64,000 nucleotides of DNA from Lachnospiraceae bacterium (GTDB taxonomy: Bacteria; Bacillota; Clostridia; Lachnospirales; Lachnospiraceae), in NCBI GenBank assembly GCA_015056945.1, contig SVFH01000013.1, forward strand, positions 1 through 64,000. Reading direction: 5' to 3'. The notes beneath the pieces were generated by a model. The model ran no database searches. It saw nothing but the letters and a program-made list of their open reading frames with translations, and was not told where the DNA came from. This document shows, one piece after another, positions 53,104 to 61,011 of the stretch (position 1 is the first letter of the stretch; each line of letters starts with the position of its first letter). Made by a program: the position numbers and the translations under genes.

Positions 53104-54165
53104 ATGAAAAAAAGGATTATTGCTTTATTAGCAGTTATGATGCTTACCGTTTCACTGGTTGCATGCAATGACGAAGAAAAAACCATGAGTGAAATTAATA
53201 TGAAAAAATACGTTAAGATTCCGGATATTCAGAATCTTACGGTAGATGTTTCACTTGCATCGTTGGAAGAGTATGAATATGATGATGCATCGGAAGAACT
53301 TTTCAGAAATGTTTGCGAACCTGTGGGAATTAAAAATCGCCCGGTACAAAAGGGTGACTGGGTAAATCTTGATTATGCAGGATTTAAAGGAGAAGAGCAG
53401 TTCCAGGGCGGTACTTCCAAAGACCAGCTGTTAGAGATTGGTTCAGGTTCTTTTATCGACGGTTTTGAGGACGGATTGATAGGTGTAGAACCCGGAAAAG
53501 AAGTAGAATTAAATCTTACGTTCCCGGAAGATTATTTGAGTGCGGAATTAGCGGGTGCGGAAGTTGTGTTTAAAGTTACTGTAAATTATATTGTTCCGGA
53601 GTTGAATGATGCGAATGTTGCAAAGCTTGATAGCGGATTATATTCAAATCTTTCCGAATTTAAGACATATGTGCGTGAAACATTGGATGATGCCCTTCTG
53701 CAGAGTAACAAAGAGACAGTTGCAAATGCAGCAATGACTAAGATTAATTCGGAAGCTGTTTATAAAGAAATTCCTGAGTTTATGCTTGAAAGGCAGAAAG
53801 AAAATCTGATTGCTAAGTATACACCGATTGCAGCTGATTATGGTATTGAAGTGGAACATTATTTCCAGTATGTACAGGGAACACCATTGGAAGATATGAC
53901 CAAGCAGTATGTAAAAGAAAGAATTCTTTTAATGGCGCTTGCACAACAAATCGGTGTCAGCGTGTCTGAGGAAGAATACAATTCCGGAATGGAAGAACTT
54001 GCCGCAACATATGGTGTGAGCGTTGCTGAGTTACTGGAATCTAATAATAATGATGAAGAATATTTCAGAGAATATTTTTACGCTCAGAAAGTATATGATT
54101 ATCTTTATGAAAATGTAACAATTGCTCCGGAAGCAGAGACATCAGAGGAGAGCGCTTCCGAATAA
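53104..54165 (+). CDS. Lipoprotein with FKBP and trigger-factor-like domains
   Basis: 353 residues from the ATG at 53104 after GAGAGGAAT. The signal peptide ends in a lipobox (L-V-A-C, about residue 22). An FKBP-type prolyl isomerase domain (about 80-170, 'VQKGDWVNLDYAGFKG', 'IGSGSFIDGFEDGLIGVEPGKE') is followed by a trigger-factor C-terminal helical domain (about 180-335, 'QLLLMALAQQIGVSVSEEEY'-like). It looks like a trigger-factor variant lacking the ribosome-binding domain and placed outside the cell, a likely foldase for exported proteins. It is followed after 22 bases by a TPR lipoprotein. Confidence 0.85.
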   Translation: MKKRIIALLAVMMLTVSLVACNDEEKTMSEINMKKYVKIPDIQNLTVDVSLASLEEYEYDDASEELFRNVCEPVGIKNRPVQKGDWVNLDYAGFKGEEQFQGGTSKDQLLEIGSGSFIDGFEDGLIGVEPGKEVELNLTFPEDYLSAELAGAEVVFKVTVNYIVPELNDANVAKLDSGLYSNLSEFKTYVRETLDDALLQSNKETVANAAMTKINSEAVYKEIPEFMLERQKENLIAKYTPIAADYGIEVEHYFQYVQGTPLEDMTKQYVKERILLMALAQQIGVSVSEEEYNSGMEELAATYGVSVAELLESNNNDEEYFREYFYAQKVYDYLYENVTIAPEAETSEESASE

Positions 54166-54187
54166 ATGAGCGGGGGATACGGTGCAA

Positions 54188-55231
54188 ATGAAGAAATTTA
54201 TGGTCTGTCCGGTTGCTGTACTGATGGCTCTGTTGATTACAGGGTGTACGTCGGGAGGCACAGAGAACCTTGATAAAGGAATGGATGCAATCGGCTTGTT
54301 GCAGTATGAAGAGGCACAAACCTATTTTGATGCTGCACTGGCGGCTTCTGAAGATATACGTCTGGTGATGAGGGGCAAAGGAATTGCCTATATGGGAACC
54401 ATGGAATATGATAAGGCACTTTCCTGCTTTGAGGAGGCTTTGCAACACGGAGGATATACTCCTCAGGATGTTGATTATGACATGAATTACTATATGGCAA
54501 TCTGTCACTATAAGTTGGGAGAACCTGATAAGGCAATCGAAAGATATGATGCAATTCTTGCGTTGAAACCCAAATCTGTGGATGCGTATTTTCAGCGCGG
54601 TGTTGTCTGGCTTGAAAAGGGAAACGAAGCACAGGCGACGGCAGATTTTGAATCCGCAATTGCATTGGATTCTAAAAATTACGGTTTGTATATTGATATT
54701 TTTTCCGTGATGAATGAACAGAGATATACCGAAGAGGGAAAACGATATTTAAATGTTGCAATGGAAAAAGGCGAGAAAAATATGGAAGCCTATGATAAAG
54801 GTCGTTTGTATTTTTATTTAGAGGATTATACAAATGCCAGAAACTTTTTGGAACAGGCCAGAAGCGACGGAAATCGTAGTGAAGAGGTAATTCTTTTGCT
54901 TGGCCGCTCTTATGAAGCGCTTGGTGACAGCAATTACGCTTTGAAATTGTACGATGATTATGTTGCAGTTGCGCCAAATGGTGCGATTTATAATCAAATG
55001 GGGCTTTGTTATTATGCTTCGGGAGATTACGGAAATGCAATCAATGCATTCGAAAAAGGTTTGAGCGTGCAGGAAAATCAATGTAAACAACAGCTTATGT
55101 TTAATCAGATTGTTGCGTATGAGAGTTCGTCGCAGTTTGAGATTGCAAAGACGTTAATGGCAAATTATTTGAAATTGTATCCTGACGATGAACAGGCGAA
55201 GCGTGAGAATGATTTCTTAAAGTCCCGTTGA
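54188..55231 (+). CDS. TPR-repeat lipoprotein
   Basis: 347 residues from the ATG at 54188 (a GTG at 54182 is also possible; the site is CGGGGGA). The lipobox I-T-G-C is at about residue 20. At least seven tetratricopeptide repeats follow, with 'LQYEEAQTYFDAALAA', 'MEYDKALSCFEEALQ', 'GEPDKAIERYDAILALKPKSVDAYFQRG' (in parts) and 'GDYGNAINAFEKGLS'. TPR proteins hold protein complexes together; here it is outside the cell. The neighbouring foldase gene suggests a shared role in protein export or assembly. A terminator follows at 55331. Confidence 0.88.
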   Translation: MKKFMVCPVAVLMALLITGCTSGGTENLDKGMDAIGLLQYEEAQTYFDAALAASEDIRLVMRGKGIAYMGTMEYDKALSCFEEALQHGGYTPQDVDYDMNYYMAICHYKLGEPDKAIERYDAILALKPKSVDAYFQRGVVWLEKGNEAQATADFESAIALDSKNYGLYIDIFSVMNEQRYTEEGKRYLNVAMEKGEKNMEAYDKGRLYFYLEDYTNARNFLEQARSDGNRSEEVILLLGRSYEALGDSNYALKLYDDYVAVAPNGAIYNQMGLCYYASGDYGNAINAFEKGLSVQENQCKQQLMFNQIVAYESSSQFEIAKTLMANYLKLYPDDEQAKRENDFLKSR

Positions 55232-55330
55232 TTTGCCTGAAAACAAATGAAGGCGCGATATTTGGTGTGAAGGGAAGAGGTGCATACCAGATATAGTGGC
55301 TTGTGTGACAATAGTATAACAAAAATATAG

Positions 55331-55359
55331 AAAAGGGTGTCCGATAAGGCACCCTTTTT
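55331..55359 (+). terminator. Terminator after TPR lipoprotein
   Basis: AAAAGGGTG (55331-55339) pairs with CACCCTTTT (55350-55358), ten-base loop, with a T run at 55355-55359. The next bases (GGTTTGCATAATACC) resemble the start of the palindromic repeat, but the match is short. The stretch to 55450 holds nothing else I recognise. Confidence 0.85.
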
Positions 55360-55450
55360 GGTTTGCATAATACCAAAAGAATGGCGTAAAGTGCTATTGT
55401 TTAGGGAAAAGATAATAATGTTATGTAAACCACACAAAAATATCTCAAAA

Positions 55451-55466
55451 ACACAAGATATTGTGG
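55451..55466 (+). promoter_or_regulatory. NrdR box 1 upstream of nrdD
   Basis: ACACAAGATATTGTGG matches the NrdR box (ACACWATATATWGTGT) at 14 of 16 positions. NrdR represses ribonucleotide reductase genes when dATP is plentiful. The second box lies 32 bases away, three helical turns, the spacing at which NrdR binds in pairs. Confidence 0.85.
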
Positions 55467-55482
55467 GTAGGGAGAAAAAACA

Positions 55483-55498
55483 TTAGAATATATTGTGT
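55483..55498 (+). promoter_or_regulatory. NrdR box 2 upstream of nrdD
   Basis: TTAGAATATATTGTGT matches the NrdR box at 13 of 16 positions. It ends 7 bases before the -35 of the nrdD promoter. Confidence 0.8.
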
Positions 55499-55505
55499 TT
55501 TGGTG

Positions 55506-55534
55506 TTGACTTTTTAGCTTGCGGATGCTAGAAT
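55506..55534 (+). promoter_or_regulatory. nrdD promoter
   Basis: TTGACT (55506-55511, 5 of 6), 17-base spacer, TAGAAT (55529-55534, 5 of 6). About 72 bases before the nrdD start, just after the NrdR box pair. Confidence 0.85.
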
Positions 55535-55605
55535 ATCATTACATCGGCGCATAAAGGCGCAAAAGTAAAGACTAAGTGAAAAGGTTACGTAAAGGAGTGT
55601 AGTAA

Positions 55606-57996
55606 ATGTTTGGTGTAATTAAAAGGGATGGAGAAAAAGCGGATTTCAATCTTACGAAAATCAGCGAAGCAATTGTAAAAGCATTTAATGCAACGGAAGT
55701 GCAGTTTAACAATGATATTGTTGATCTTTTGACATTGCGTGTAACTGCAGATTTTCAGTCTAAGGTACAGGATGGATTTGTACATGTAGAAGATATTCAG
55801 GATAGTGTGGAGAAGATTTTGGAACAGTCAGGTTATGTTGAGACTGCAAAGGCATTTATTCTCTATCGTAAACAGCGAGAGAAAATGCGTAATCTGAAAT
55901 CTACTATTTTAGATTATAAAGATGTTGTTAACAGTTATGTGAAAGTAGAAGACTGGCGTGTGAAAGAAAATTCCACCGTTACATATTCTGTTGGTGGTTT
56001 GATTTTAAGTAACTCAGGTGCTGTAACGGCGAATTACTGGTTATCTGAAATTTATGACCAGGAAATTGCGGAAGCACATAGAAATGCCGATATTCATATT
56101 CATGATTTGTCTATGCTTACAGGATATTGCGCAGGATGGTCTTTGAAACAGCTGATTACAGAAGGGCTTGGCGGTATTACCGGAAAAATTACTTCAGCTC
56201 CGGCATCTCATCTTTCCGTATTGTGTAACCAGATGGTGAATTTCCTTGGTATTATGCAGAACGAATGGGCCGGTGCACAGGCATTTTCCTCTTTCGATAC
56301 TTATCTTGCGCCGTTTGTAAAGATTGATAATCTTTCTTATGATGAAGTGAAAAAGTGTATCGAAGCATTTATCTATGGTGTTAACACACCGAGCCGTTGG
56401 GGAACACAGGCACCTTTTACCAATATTACTTTGGACTGGACCGTGCCGAACGATTTAGCAGAACTTCCTGCAATCATTGGTGGAAAGGAAATGGATTTCT
56501 GCTACAAAGATTGTAAGAAAGAGATGGATATGATTAACCGTGCATTCCTTGAAACAATGATTGAGGGTGATGCAAACGGCAGAGGATTCCAGTACCCGAT
56601 TCCCACATATTCCATTACAAGCGATTTTGACTGGTCTGATACCTTAAACAATCAGCTTTTATTCGATATGACGGCGAAATACGGAACACCGTATTTCTCA
56701 AACTACATTAATTCAGATATGGAGCCGAGCGATGTACGTTCCATGTGCTGCCGCCTTCGTCTTGATTTGAGAGAACTCCGTAAGAAAACCGGTGGTTTCT
56801 TCGGTTCCGGTGAAAGTACGGGAAGCGTCGGGGTTGTTACCATTAACATGCCAAGAATTGCATTCCTTGCTGCAGACGAAGAAGATTTCTATAAGAGATT
56901 AGATCGTATGATGGATATTTCAGCAAGAAGTTTGAAAATTAAGAGAGGCGTTATTTCTAAACTCTTGGACGAAGGTTTGTATCCGTATACAAAGAGATAT
57001 CTCGGAAACTTTAATAATCACTTCTCAACAATCGGTTTGATTGGTATGAATGAAGTTGGTTTGAATGCAAAGTGGCTTGGAGAAGATATGACATCCGAAA
57101 AGACACAGGAATTCTCCAAACAGGTATTGAATCATATGCGTGAAAAACTTTCTGATTATCAGGAAGCTTATGGGGATCTTTATAATCTTGAAGCAACGCC
57201 TGCAGAGAGTACAACTTTCCGTCTTGCGAAACATGACCGCAAGAAATGGCCTGAAATTAAAACAGCAGGCAAACCCGGAGATACACCGTACTATACGAAT
57301 TCTTCCCATTTGCCGGTAGATTTCACAACGGATATCTTTGAGGCGCTTGATATTCAGGATGAATTGCAGACACTTTATACATCCGGTACTGTATTCCATG
57401 CATTCCTTGGCGAGAAACTTCCTGATTGGAAGGCGGCTGCTAAGCTTGTGCGTAGTATTGCAGAGAATTATAAATTGCCGTATTATACAATGTCTCCGAC
57501 ATATTCCATCTGCAAGAATCACGGATATCTTCCCGGAGAGCAGGAGGTTTGCCCTGAGTGTGGTGCAAAGACCGAAATTTACAGCCGAATCACAGGATAT
57601 TACCGCCCGGTTCAGAACTGGAATGACGGTAAGACACAGGAATATAAGAACCGCAGAACGTATGTGATTGACGGCGAAAAGGTTCTCATTAATCAGGGAA
57701 CAAGACTTTCTAATATGGAAAAGGTAACAGAAGAGGAGGTAGCAGAAACAGTAAAAGATACTGAAGTATACCTTTTTACAACCAAAACCTGTCCGAATTG
57801 TAAGCTTGCAAAGGAATATCTTGAGGGTGTAGCTTATCAGGTGATGGATGCGGCAGAACATCCGGATCTTGTCAAGAAGTATGGCATTATGACTGCACCG
57901 ACACTGGTTGTTGTTTCGGGAGATTCTTTTACAAAGTATGTAAATGCTTCTAATATTAAGAGATTTGTTGATGAGAATTGCGCTGTGAATGCATAA
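55606..57996 (+). CDS. nrdD: Anaerobic ribonucleoside-triphosphate reductase with fused thioredoxin-like domain
   Basis: 796 residues. It reduces ribonucleotides to deoxyribonucleotides without oxygen, using a glycyl radical. Order: ATP-cone (about 1-95), the reductase barrel (about 100-620, 'CNQMVNFLGIMQNEWAGAQAFSSFD' in parts, 'YGVNTPSRWGTQAPFTNIT'), a zinc site (Cys636, His639, Cys649, Cys652; most relatives have four Cys) and the glycyl radical site (Gly664 in 'SRITGYYRPVQNW'). A C-terminal thioredoxin/glutaredoxin-like domain (about 720-796) has C-P-N-C at 729-732 and a cis-Pro at 765. It is preceded by two NrdR boxes. The activase gene nrdG, usually next, is not here; pyrF follows. Start ATG after AAAGGAG. 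Confidence 0.96.
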   Translation: MFGVIKRDGEKADFNLTKISEAIVKAFNATEVQFNNDIVDLLTLRVTADFQSKVQDGFVHVEDIQDSVEKILEQSGYVETAKAFILYRKQREKMRNLKSTILDYKDVVNSYVKVEDWRVKENSTVTYSVGGLILSNSGAVTANYWLSEIYDQEIAEAHRNADIHIHDLSMLTGYCAGWSLKQLITEGLGGITGKITSAPASHLSVLCNQMVNFLGIMQNEWAGAQAFSSFDTYLAPFVKIDNLSYDEVKKCIEAFIYGVNTPSRWGTQAPFTNITLDWTVPNDLAELPAIIGGKEMDFCYKDCKKEMDMINRAFLETMIEGDANGRGFQYPIPTYSITSDFDWSDTLNNQLLFDMTAKYGTPYFSNYINSDMEPSDVRSMCCRLRLDLRELRKKTGGFFGSGESTGSVGVVTINMPRIAFLAADEEDFYKRLDRMMDISARSLKIKRGVISKLLDEGLYPYTKRYLGNFNNHFSTIGLIGMNEVGLNAKWLGEDMTSEKTQEFSKQVLNHMREKLSDYQEAYGDLYNLEATPAESTTFRLAKHDRKKWPEIKTAGKPGDTPYYTNSSHLPVDFTTDIFEALDIQDELQTLYTSGTVFHAFLGEKLPDWKAAAKLVRSIAENYKLPYYTMSPTYSICKNHGYLPGEQEVCPECGAKTEIYSRITGYYRPVQNWNDGKTQEYKNRRTYVIDGEKVLINQGTRLSNMEKVTEEEVAETVKDTEVYLFTTKTCPNCKLAKEYLEGVAYQVMDAAEHPDLVKKYGIMTAPTLVVVSGDSFTKYVNASNIKRFVDENCAVNA

Positions 57997-58003
57997 CCCT
58001 GAC

Positions 58004-58033
58004 TTGACGTTAATAGGGCAGATATACTATAAT
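58004..58033 (+). promoter_or_regulatory. pyrF promoter
   Basis: TTGACG (58004-58009, 5 of 6), an 18-base spacer, and a perfect TATAAT (58028-58033). It lies 39 bases before the pyrF start. It shows that pyrF has its own promoter, although only 75 bases separate it from nrdD. Confidence 0.8.
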
Positions 58034-58071
58034 CTCAAAGAATAAAGTGAAAGAATACGGAGGGTATAATT

Positions 58072-59004
58072 ATGTTGATGCAGCGTTTGGTAAGCAAAAT
58101 CCAAAAGACCAATGCACCGATTGTGGTAGGCTTGGATCCTATGATGAAATTTATTCCCGAGCACATCACCCAAAAAGCATTCGCAGAATATGGCGAGACG
58201 CTTGAAGGCGCAGGCGAAGCAATTTGGCAGTACAATAAGGGTATCATTGATGCAGTTTATGATCTTATTCCTGCAGTAAAGCCGCAGATTGCCATGTATG
58301 AACAGTTCGGTGTGGAAGGCTTGAAAGCTTATAAAAAAACATTGGATTACTGCAAAGAAAAAGATTTGGTTATTATCGGCGATATCAAGCGTGGTGATAT
58401 CGGTTCTACTTCAGCTGCATACGCAGTCGGCCACTTGGGAAAAGTACAGGTCGGAAGTAAGACTTACGCACCCTTTGATGAAGATTTTGCGACAGTAAAT
58501 CCTTATCTTGGAACAGATGGTGTAAAACCCTTTGTAGATGTTTGTAAAGAAGAAGATAAGGGTATTATCGTACTTGTTAAAACATCCAACCCGAGCAGTG
58601 GTGAATTCCAGGATCGCTTGATGGATGGAAAACCCTTGTATGAATGGGTCGGAGAAAAAATTAATGAATGGGGCGCTGATACCATTGACGAAAGCGGATA
58701 TAGTGCGGTTGGTGCGGTTGTTGGTGCAACATATCCTGAAGTAGGAAAGATTATGCGTAAAGTAATGCCGAAGTCTTATATCCTTGTTCCCGGATACGGA
58801 GCACAGGGCGGTAAAGGCGCAGACTTGTTACACTTCTTTAATGAAGACGGACTTGGCGCAATTGTGAACTCATCACGTGGAATTATTGCTGCATACCAGA
58901 GTCCTGCGTATGAGAAGTTCGGAGCGCAAGGCTATGCTGATGCATCAAGACAGGCTGTAATTGATATGAGAGAAGACATTGCAAATGCGTTGGCTTCCCG
59001 ATAA
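58072..59004 (+). CDS. pyrF: Orotidine 5'-phosphate decarboxylase (type 2)
   Basis: 310 residues. It makes UMP from orotidine monophosphate, the last step of pyrimidine synthesis. The long form (about 300 residues) seen here is the type 2 family, recognised by 'TNAPIVVGLDPMMKFIPEHI' (in parts), 'VKPQIAMYEQFG', the catalytic 'VIIGDIKRGDIGSTSAAYA', 'DGVKPFVDVCKEEDKGIIVLVKTSNPSSGEFQD' (in parts) and 'PGYGAQGGKGADL'. The Lys in 'DIKRGDIG' is catalytic. Start ATG after ACGGAGGG. Confidence 0.96.
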   Translation: MLMQRLVSKIQKTNAPIVVGLDPMMKFIPEHITQKAFAEYGETLEGAGEAIWQYNKGIIDAVYDLIPAVKPQIAMYEQFGVEGLKAYKKTLDYCKEKDLVIIGDIKRGDIGSTSAAYAVGHLGKVQVGSKTYAPFDEDFATVNPYLGTDGVKPFVDVCKEEDKGIIVLVKTSNPSSGEFQDRLMDGKPLYEWVGEKINEWGADTIDESGYSAVGAVVGATYPEVGKIMRKVMPKSYILVPGYGAQGGKGADLLHFFNEDGLGAIVNSSRGIIAAYQSPAYEKFGAQGYADASRQAVIDMREDIANALASR

Positions 59005-59028
59005 TAAGAATTGATAATGAAATGATTC

Positions 59029-59083
59029 TCACCTCCTTGTGAATTGAGGCGTTCTGCCAGAGGTTCCGAGGAGGTGATTTTAT
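59029..59083 (+). terminator. Terminator after pyrF
   Basis: TCACCTCC (59029-59036) pairs with GGAGGTGA (59070-59077), followed by TTTTATTTATTT. The loop of 33 bases has a smaller GAGGCG...GCC structure. Confidence 0.75.
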
Positions 59084-59149
59084 TTATTTGCCAATAAAAC
59101 AAAAAAAGATTATAATAAAATATTATGATGTATAGGATTGGGTGATAGT

Positions 59150-59830
59150 ATGTCAAACTGGACAGGGGGTTGTTGTCTTTGCCATGCGAATGGTGGCGCA
59201 TTGTCAGAACTTGCGGATGCGTGGATTTGTGATGCTTGTGAAAATCTTATTCCGTGGGAATGTAAAACTGCGCGATTTTGTAAAGGCGTAGGCTTCGAAA
59301 ATAAATATGCCGAAAAATATATCATAAAGAAAATGCGGGCGCAACAAGTGAAAGAAATTGATGCCTTTATGCAGATGAATCATCAGCTGGCAAGTAAGTT
59401 TCAGGAGACAGGGATTGTTTATGAAAGCGGTATGGTTTTTGATGAGAACAGCAAATGTTTTTATTTTGATATAAGAAAGGCGAAACTTTCGGATTCGTTG
59501 AAGGAAGCGTTGCTTTGGAGCAATGAACCGAGGGTTATTTTTCGCGCAGAGTGGATTTCCGGTTTCCGGCTTGATTATGCATATTATAAGACGTTAAAGA
59601 GAGACGGAAGTGCATTGTATTATCCGCAGTATGCTCAGATCGTCCTGTCGTTTTGTCATCCGTGTCTTGTAAACAAGAGTATACGGCTTGATATTGACCA
59701 GCCGGCATTGGTTGAACTCATGTTACGCAAGCATTATGAGAATGCTGCCCGTACCACATTGGAAGCCTTGGAACGATTGACCGGCCTGGAAAGAGGGGCA
59801 GAAACCAAAACATATTATGAAGGAGGTTAG
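59150..59830 (+). CDS. Protein with DUF4428-like zinc ribbon
   Basis: 227 residues from the ATG at 59150. The N-terminal zinc-ribbon-like start has two CxxC pairs 'CCLCHANGG' and 'ICDACENL' (about residues 7-35), the layout of DUF4428 domains, plus a third pair of Cys soon after. The rest is a soluble mixed alpha/beta region with no known motif. It has no signal peptide. A GTG at 59138 in frame is less likely. The next gene starts two bases after its stop. Function unknown. Confidence 0.6.
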   Translation: MSNWTGGCCLCHANGGALSELADAWICDACENLIPWECKTARFCKGVGFENKYAEKYIIKKMRAQQVKEIDAFMQMNHQLASKFQETGIVYESGMVFDENSKCFYFDIRKAKLSDSLKEALLWSNEPRVIFRAEWISGFRLDYAYYKTLKRDGSALYYPQYAQIVLSFCHPCLVNKSIRLDIDQPALVELMLRKHYENAARTTLEALERLTGLERGAETKTYYEGG

Positions 59831-59832
59831 AT

Positions 59833-60090
59833 ATGTTTGCTTTCTTAAAAAATATGGGGAAAAACAAAGAACTGGAAGCGCTTATCTGTAAATTGCAGAA
59901 TAATTGTGAGAATAATTACAAGGATGCTGCGCAGGAGAATTTGAAACAATTGGAAGCAAAATACGCTGCACTGCGTGATGCGCAGGCGTTATCGGATAAG
60001 CAAATTCGTTACTATGATGAAGTATTGGCAGGTTATAGGGAACGTATGTTGAAATTTACACATAAGGATCAGACACCTTATTGGAAATAG
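59833..60090 (+). CDS. Small helical protein of unknown function
   Basis: 85 residues, mostly charged helix with heptad-like repeats ('ELEALICKLQNNCENNYKDAAQENLKQLEAKYAALRDAQ', in parts), so a coiled coil is likely. It begins two bases after the zinc-ribbon gene, with an AAGGAGG site inside that gene, so the pair is probably coupled in translation and may act together. I do not recognise a family. Confidence 0.6.
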   Translation: MFAFLKNMGKNKELEALICKLQNNCENNYKDAAQENLKQLEAKYAALRDAQALSDKQIRYYDEVLAGYRERMLKFTHKDQTPYWK

Positions 60091-60136
60091 CAAACAGAAT
60101 TCCTGCATAAAAGATTTGATGATTGGAGAAATAAAA

Positions 60137-60997
60137 ATGGAAAATAATAAAAGAAGCGGCGGAAAAAGTTTTTTGGTGATCGCTTTTTGCGTTGTAATTT
60201 TATTGCTGTGCTTTTATTCGCACTATTTGATTAATCAGCAGACAAAGGTATCAATGATTCAGATGGCACAATGGCAGTCGTCCATTGAAGCGGAATACGG
60301 CAGCTCTGAAACGGAAGAGGTAAGCGATGAGGCGAGTGAAGAGTTAAGCGAAGCACAAAATGCTGAAGCGGCATTGCCGGTTATGCTCGAAAAATGTGCA
60401 GAACTTTATGCAAAGAATAAAGATTTTGTTGGCTGGCTTTCCATAGCGGATACGAAGATTGATTATCCGGTAATGCAGACACCCGGAAATGAGTCTTTTT
60501 ATCTTGATAAAGATTTTGATAAAAAAGAAGATGCGAACGGCTGTCTGATTATGGACACGGATTCGCAGGTCGGAGAAGGAACTGCATCCGCAGGCTATAT
60601 TATAGGGAAAGAGCCGTCGGATAATTTGATTATTCATGGTCATACGATGAAAAACGGTGATATGTTCGGGGATTTAAGTTTATATGCCGACGAAACATAT
60701 GGAAAAGAACATTCCGTAATCAGGTTTGACAGTTTGTATGAGAGCAGAGAATATGAAGTGATTGCTGTTTTTGAATCGGAAGTTTTTGCCAAAACAGATG
60801 AGGTGTTTAAATATTACAAATTCTTTGAGGCAGAAACACAGGAAGCATTTGATGACTGGTATGACAATATTAAAAAAATGTCATTGTATGATACCGGTGT
60901 AACAGCGGAGTTCGGTGATGAATTTATTACCTTATCCTGTTGTGCATACCATACCGAAAACGGCAGATTTGTAGTAGTAGGAAAAAGGATTCGATAA
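60137..60997 (+). CDS. srtB: Class B sortase
   Basis: 286 residues from the ATG at 60137, after TGGAGAAA; an in-frame ATG at 60116 precedes that site. An N-terminal membrane anchor (about 10-30), an acidic linker with Glu/Ser, and a class B sortase domain: 'YAKNKDFVGWLSIADTKIDYPVMQ' (in parts), 'NGCLIMDTDSQ', catalytic His in 'LIIHGHTMKNGDMFGDL', catalytic Cys in 'ITLSCCAYHTENGRFVVVGKRI' (in parts). Sortases join proteins with a sorting motif to peptidoglycan. No sortase substrate is in the window, so it probably has targets elsewhere. Confidence 0.92.
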   Translation: MENNKRSGGKSFLVIAFCVVILLLCFYSHYLINQQTKVSMIQMAQWQSSIEAEYGSSETEEVSDEASEELSEAQNAEAALPVMLEKCAELYAKNKDFVGWLSIADTKIDYPVMQTPGNESFYLDKDFDKKEDANGCLIMDTDSQVGEGTASAGYIIGKEPSDNLIIHGHTMKNGDMFGDLSLYADETYGKEHSVIRFDSLYESREYEVIAVFESEVFAKTDEVFKYYKFFEAETQEAFDDWYDNIKKMSLYDTGVTAEFGDEFITLSCCAYHTENGRFVVVGKRIR

Positions 60998-61011
60998 AAG
61001 CGGGGAAGAGG

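Noticed and set aside
55361-55376. Possible fourth repeat copy (GGTTTGCATAATACC)
   Set aside because: Only seven bases match the palindrome, and TGGT/ACCA pairing can arise by chance beside a terminator.
57025-57861. 278-codon reverse frame within nrdD
   Set aside because: It lies wholly opposite the conserved C-terminal part of nrdD and its composition is Cys/Phe/Ile-rich without a ribosome binding site.
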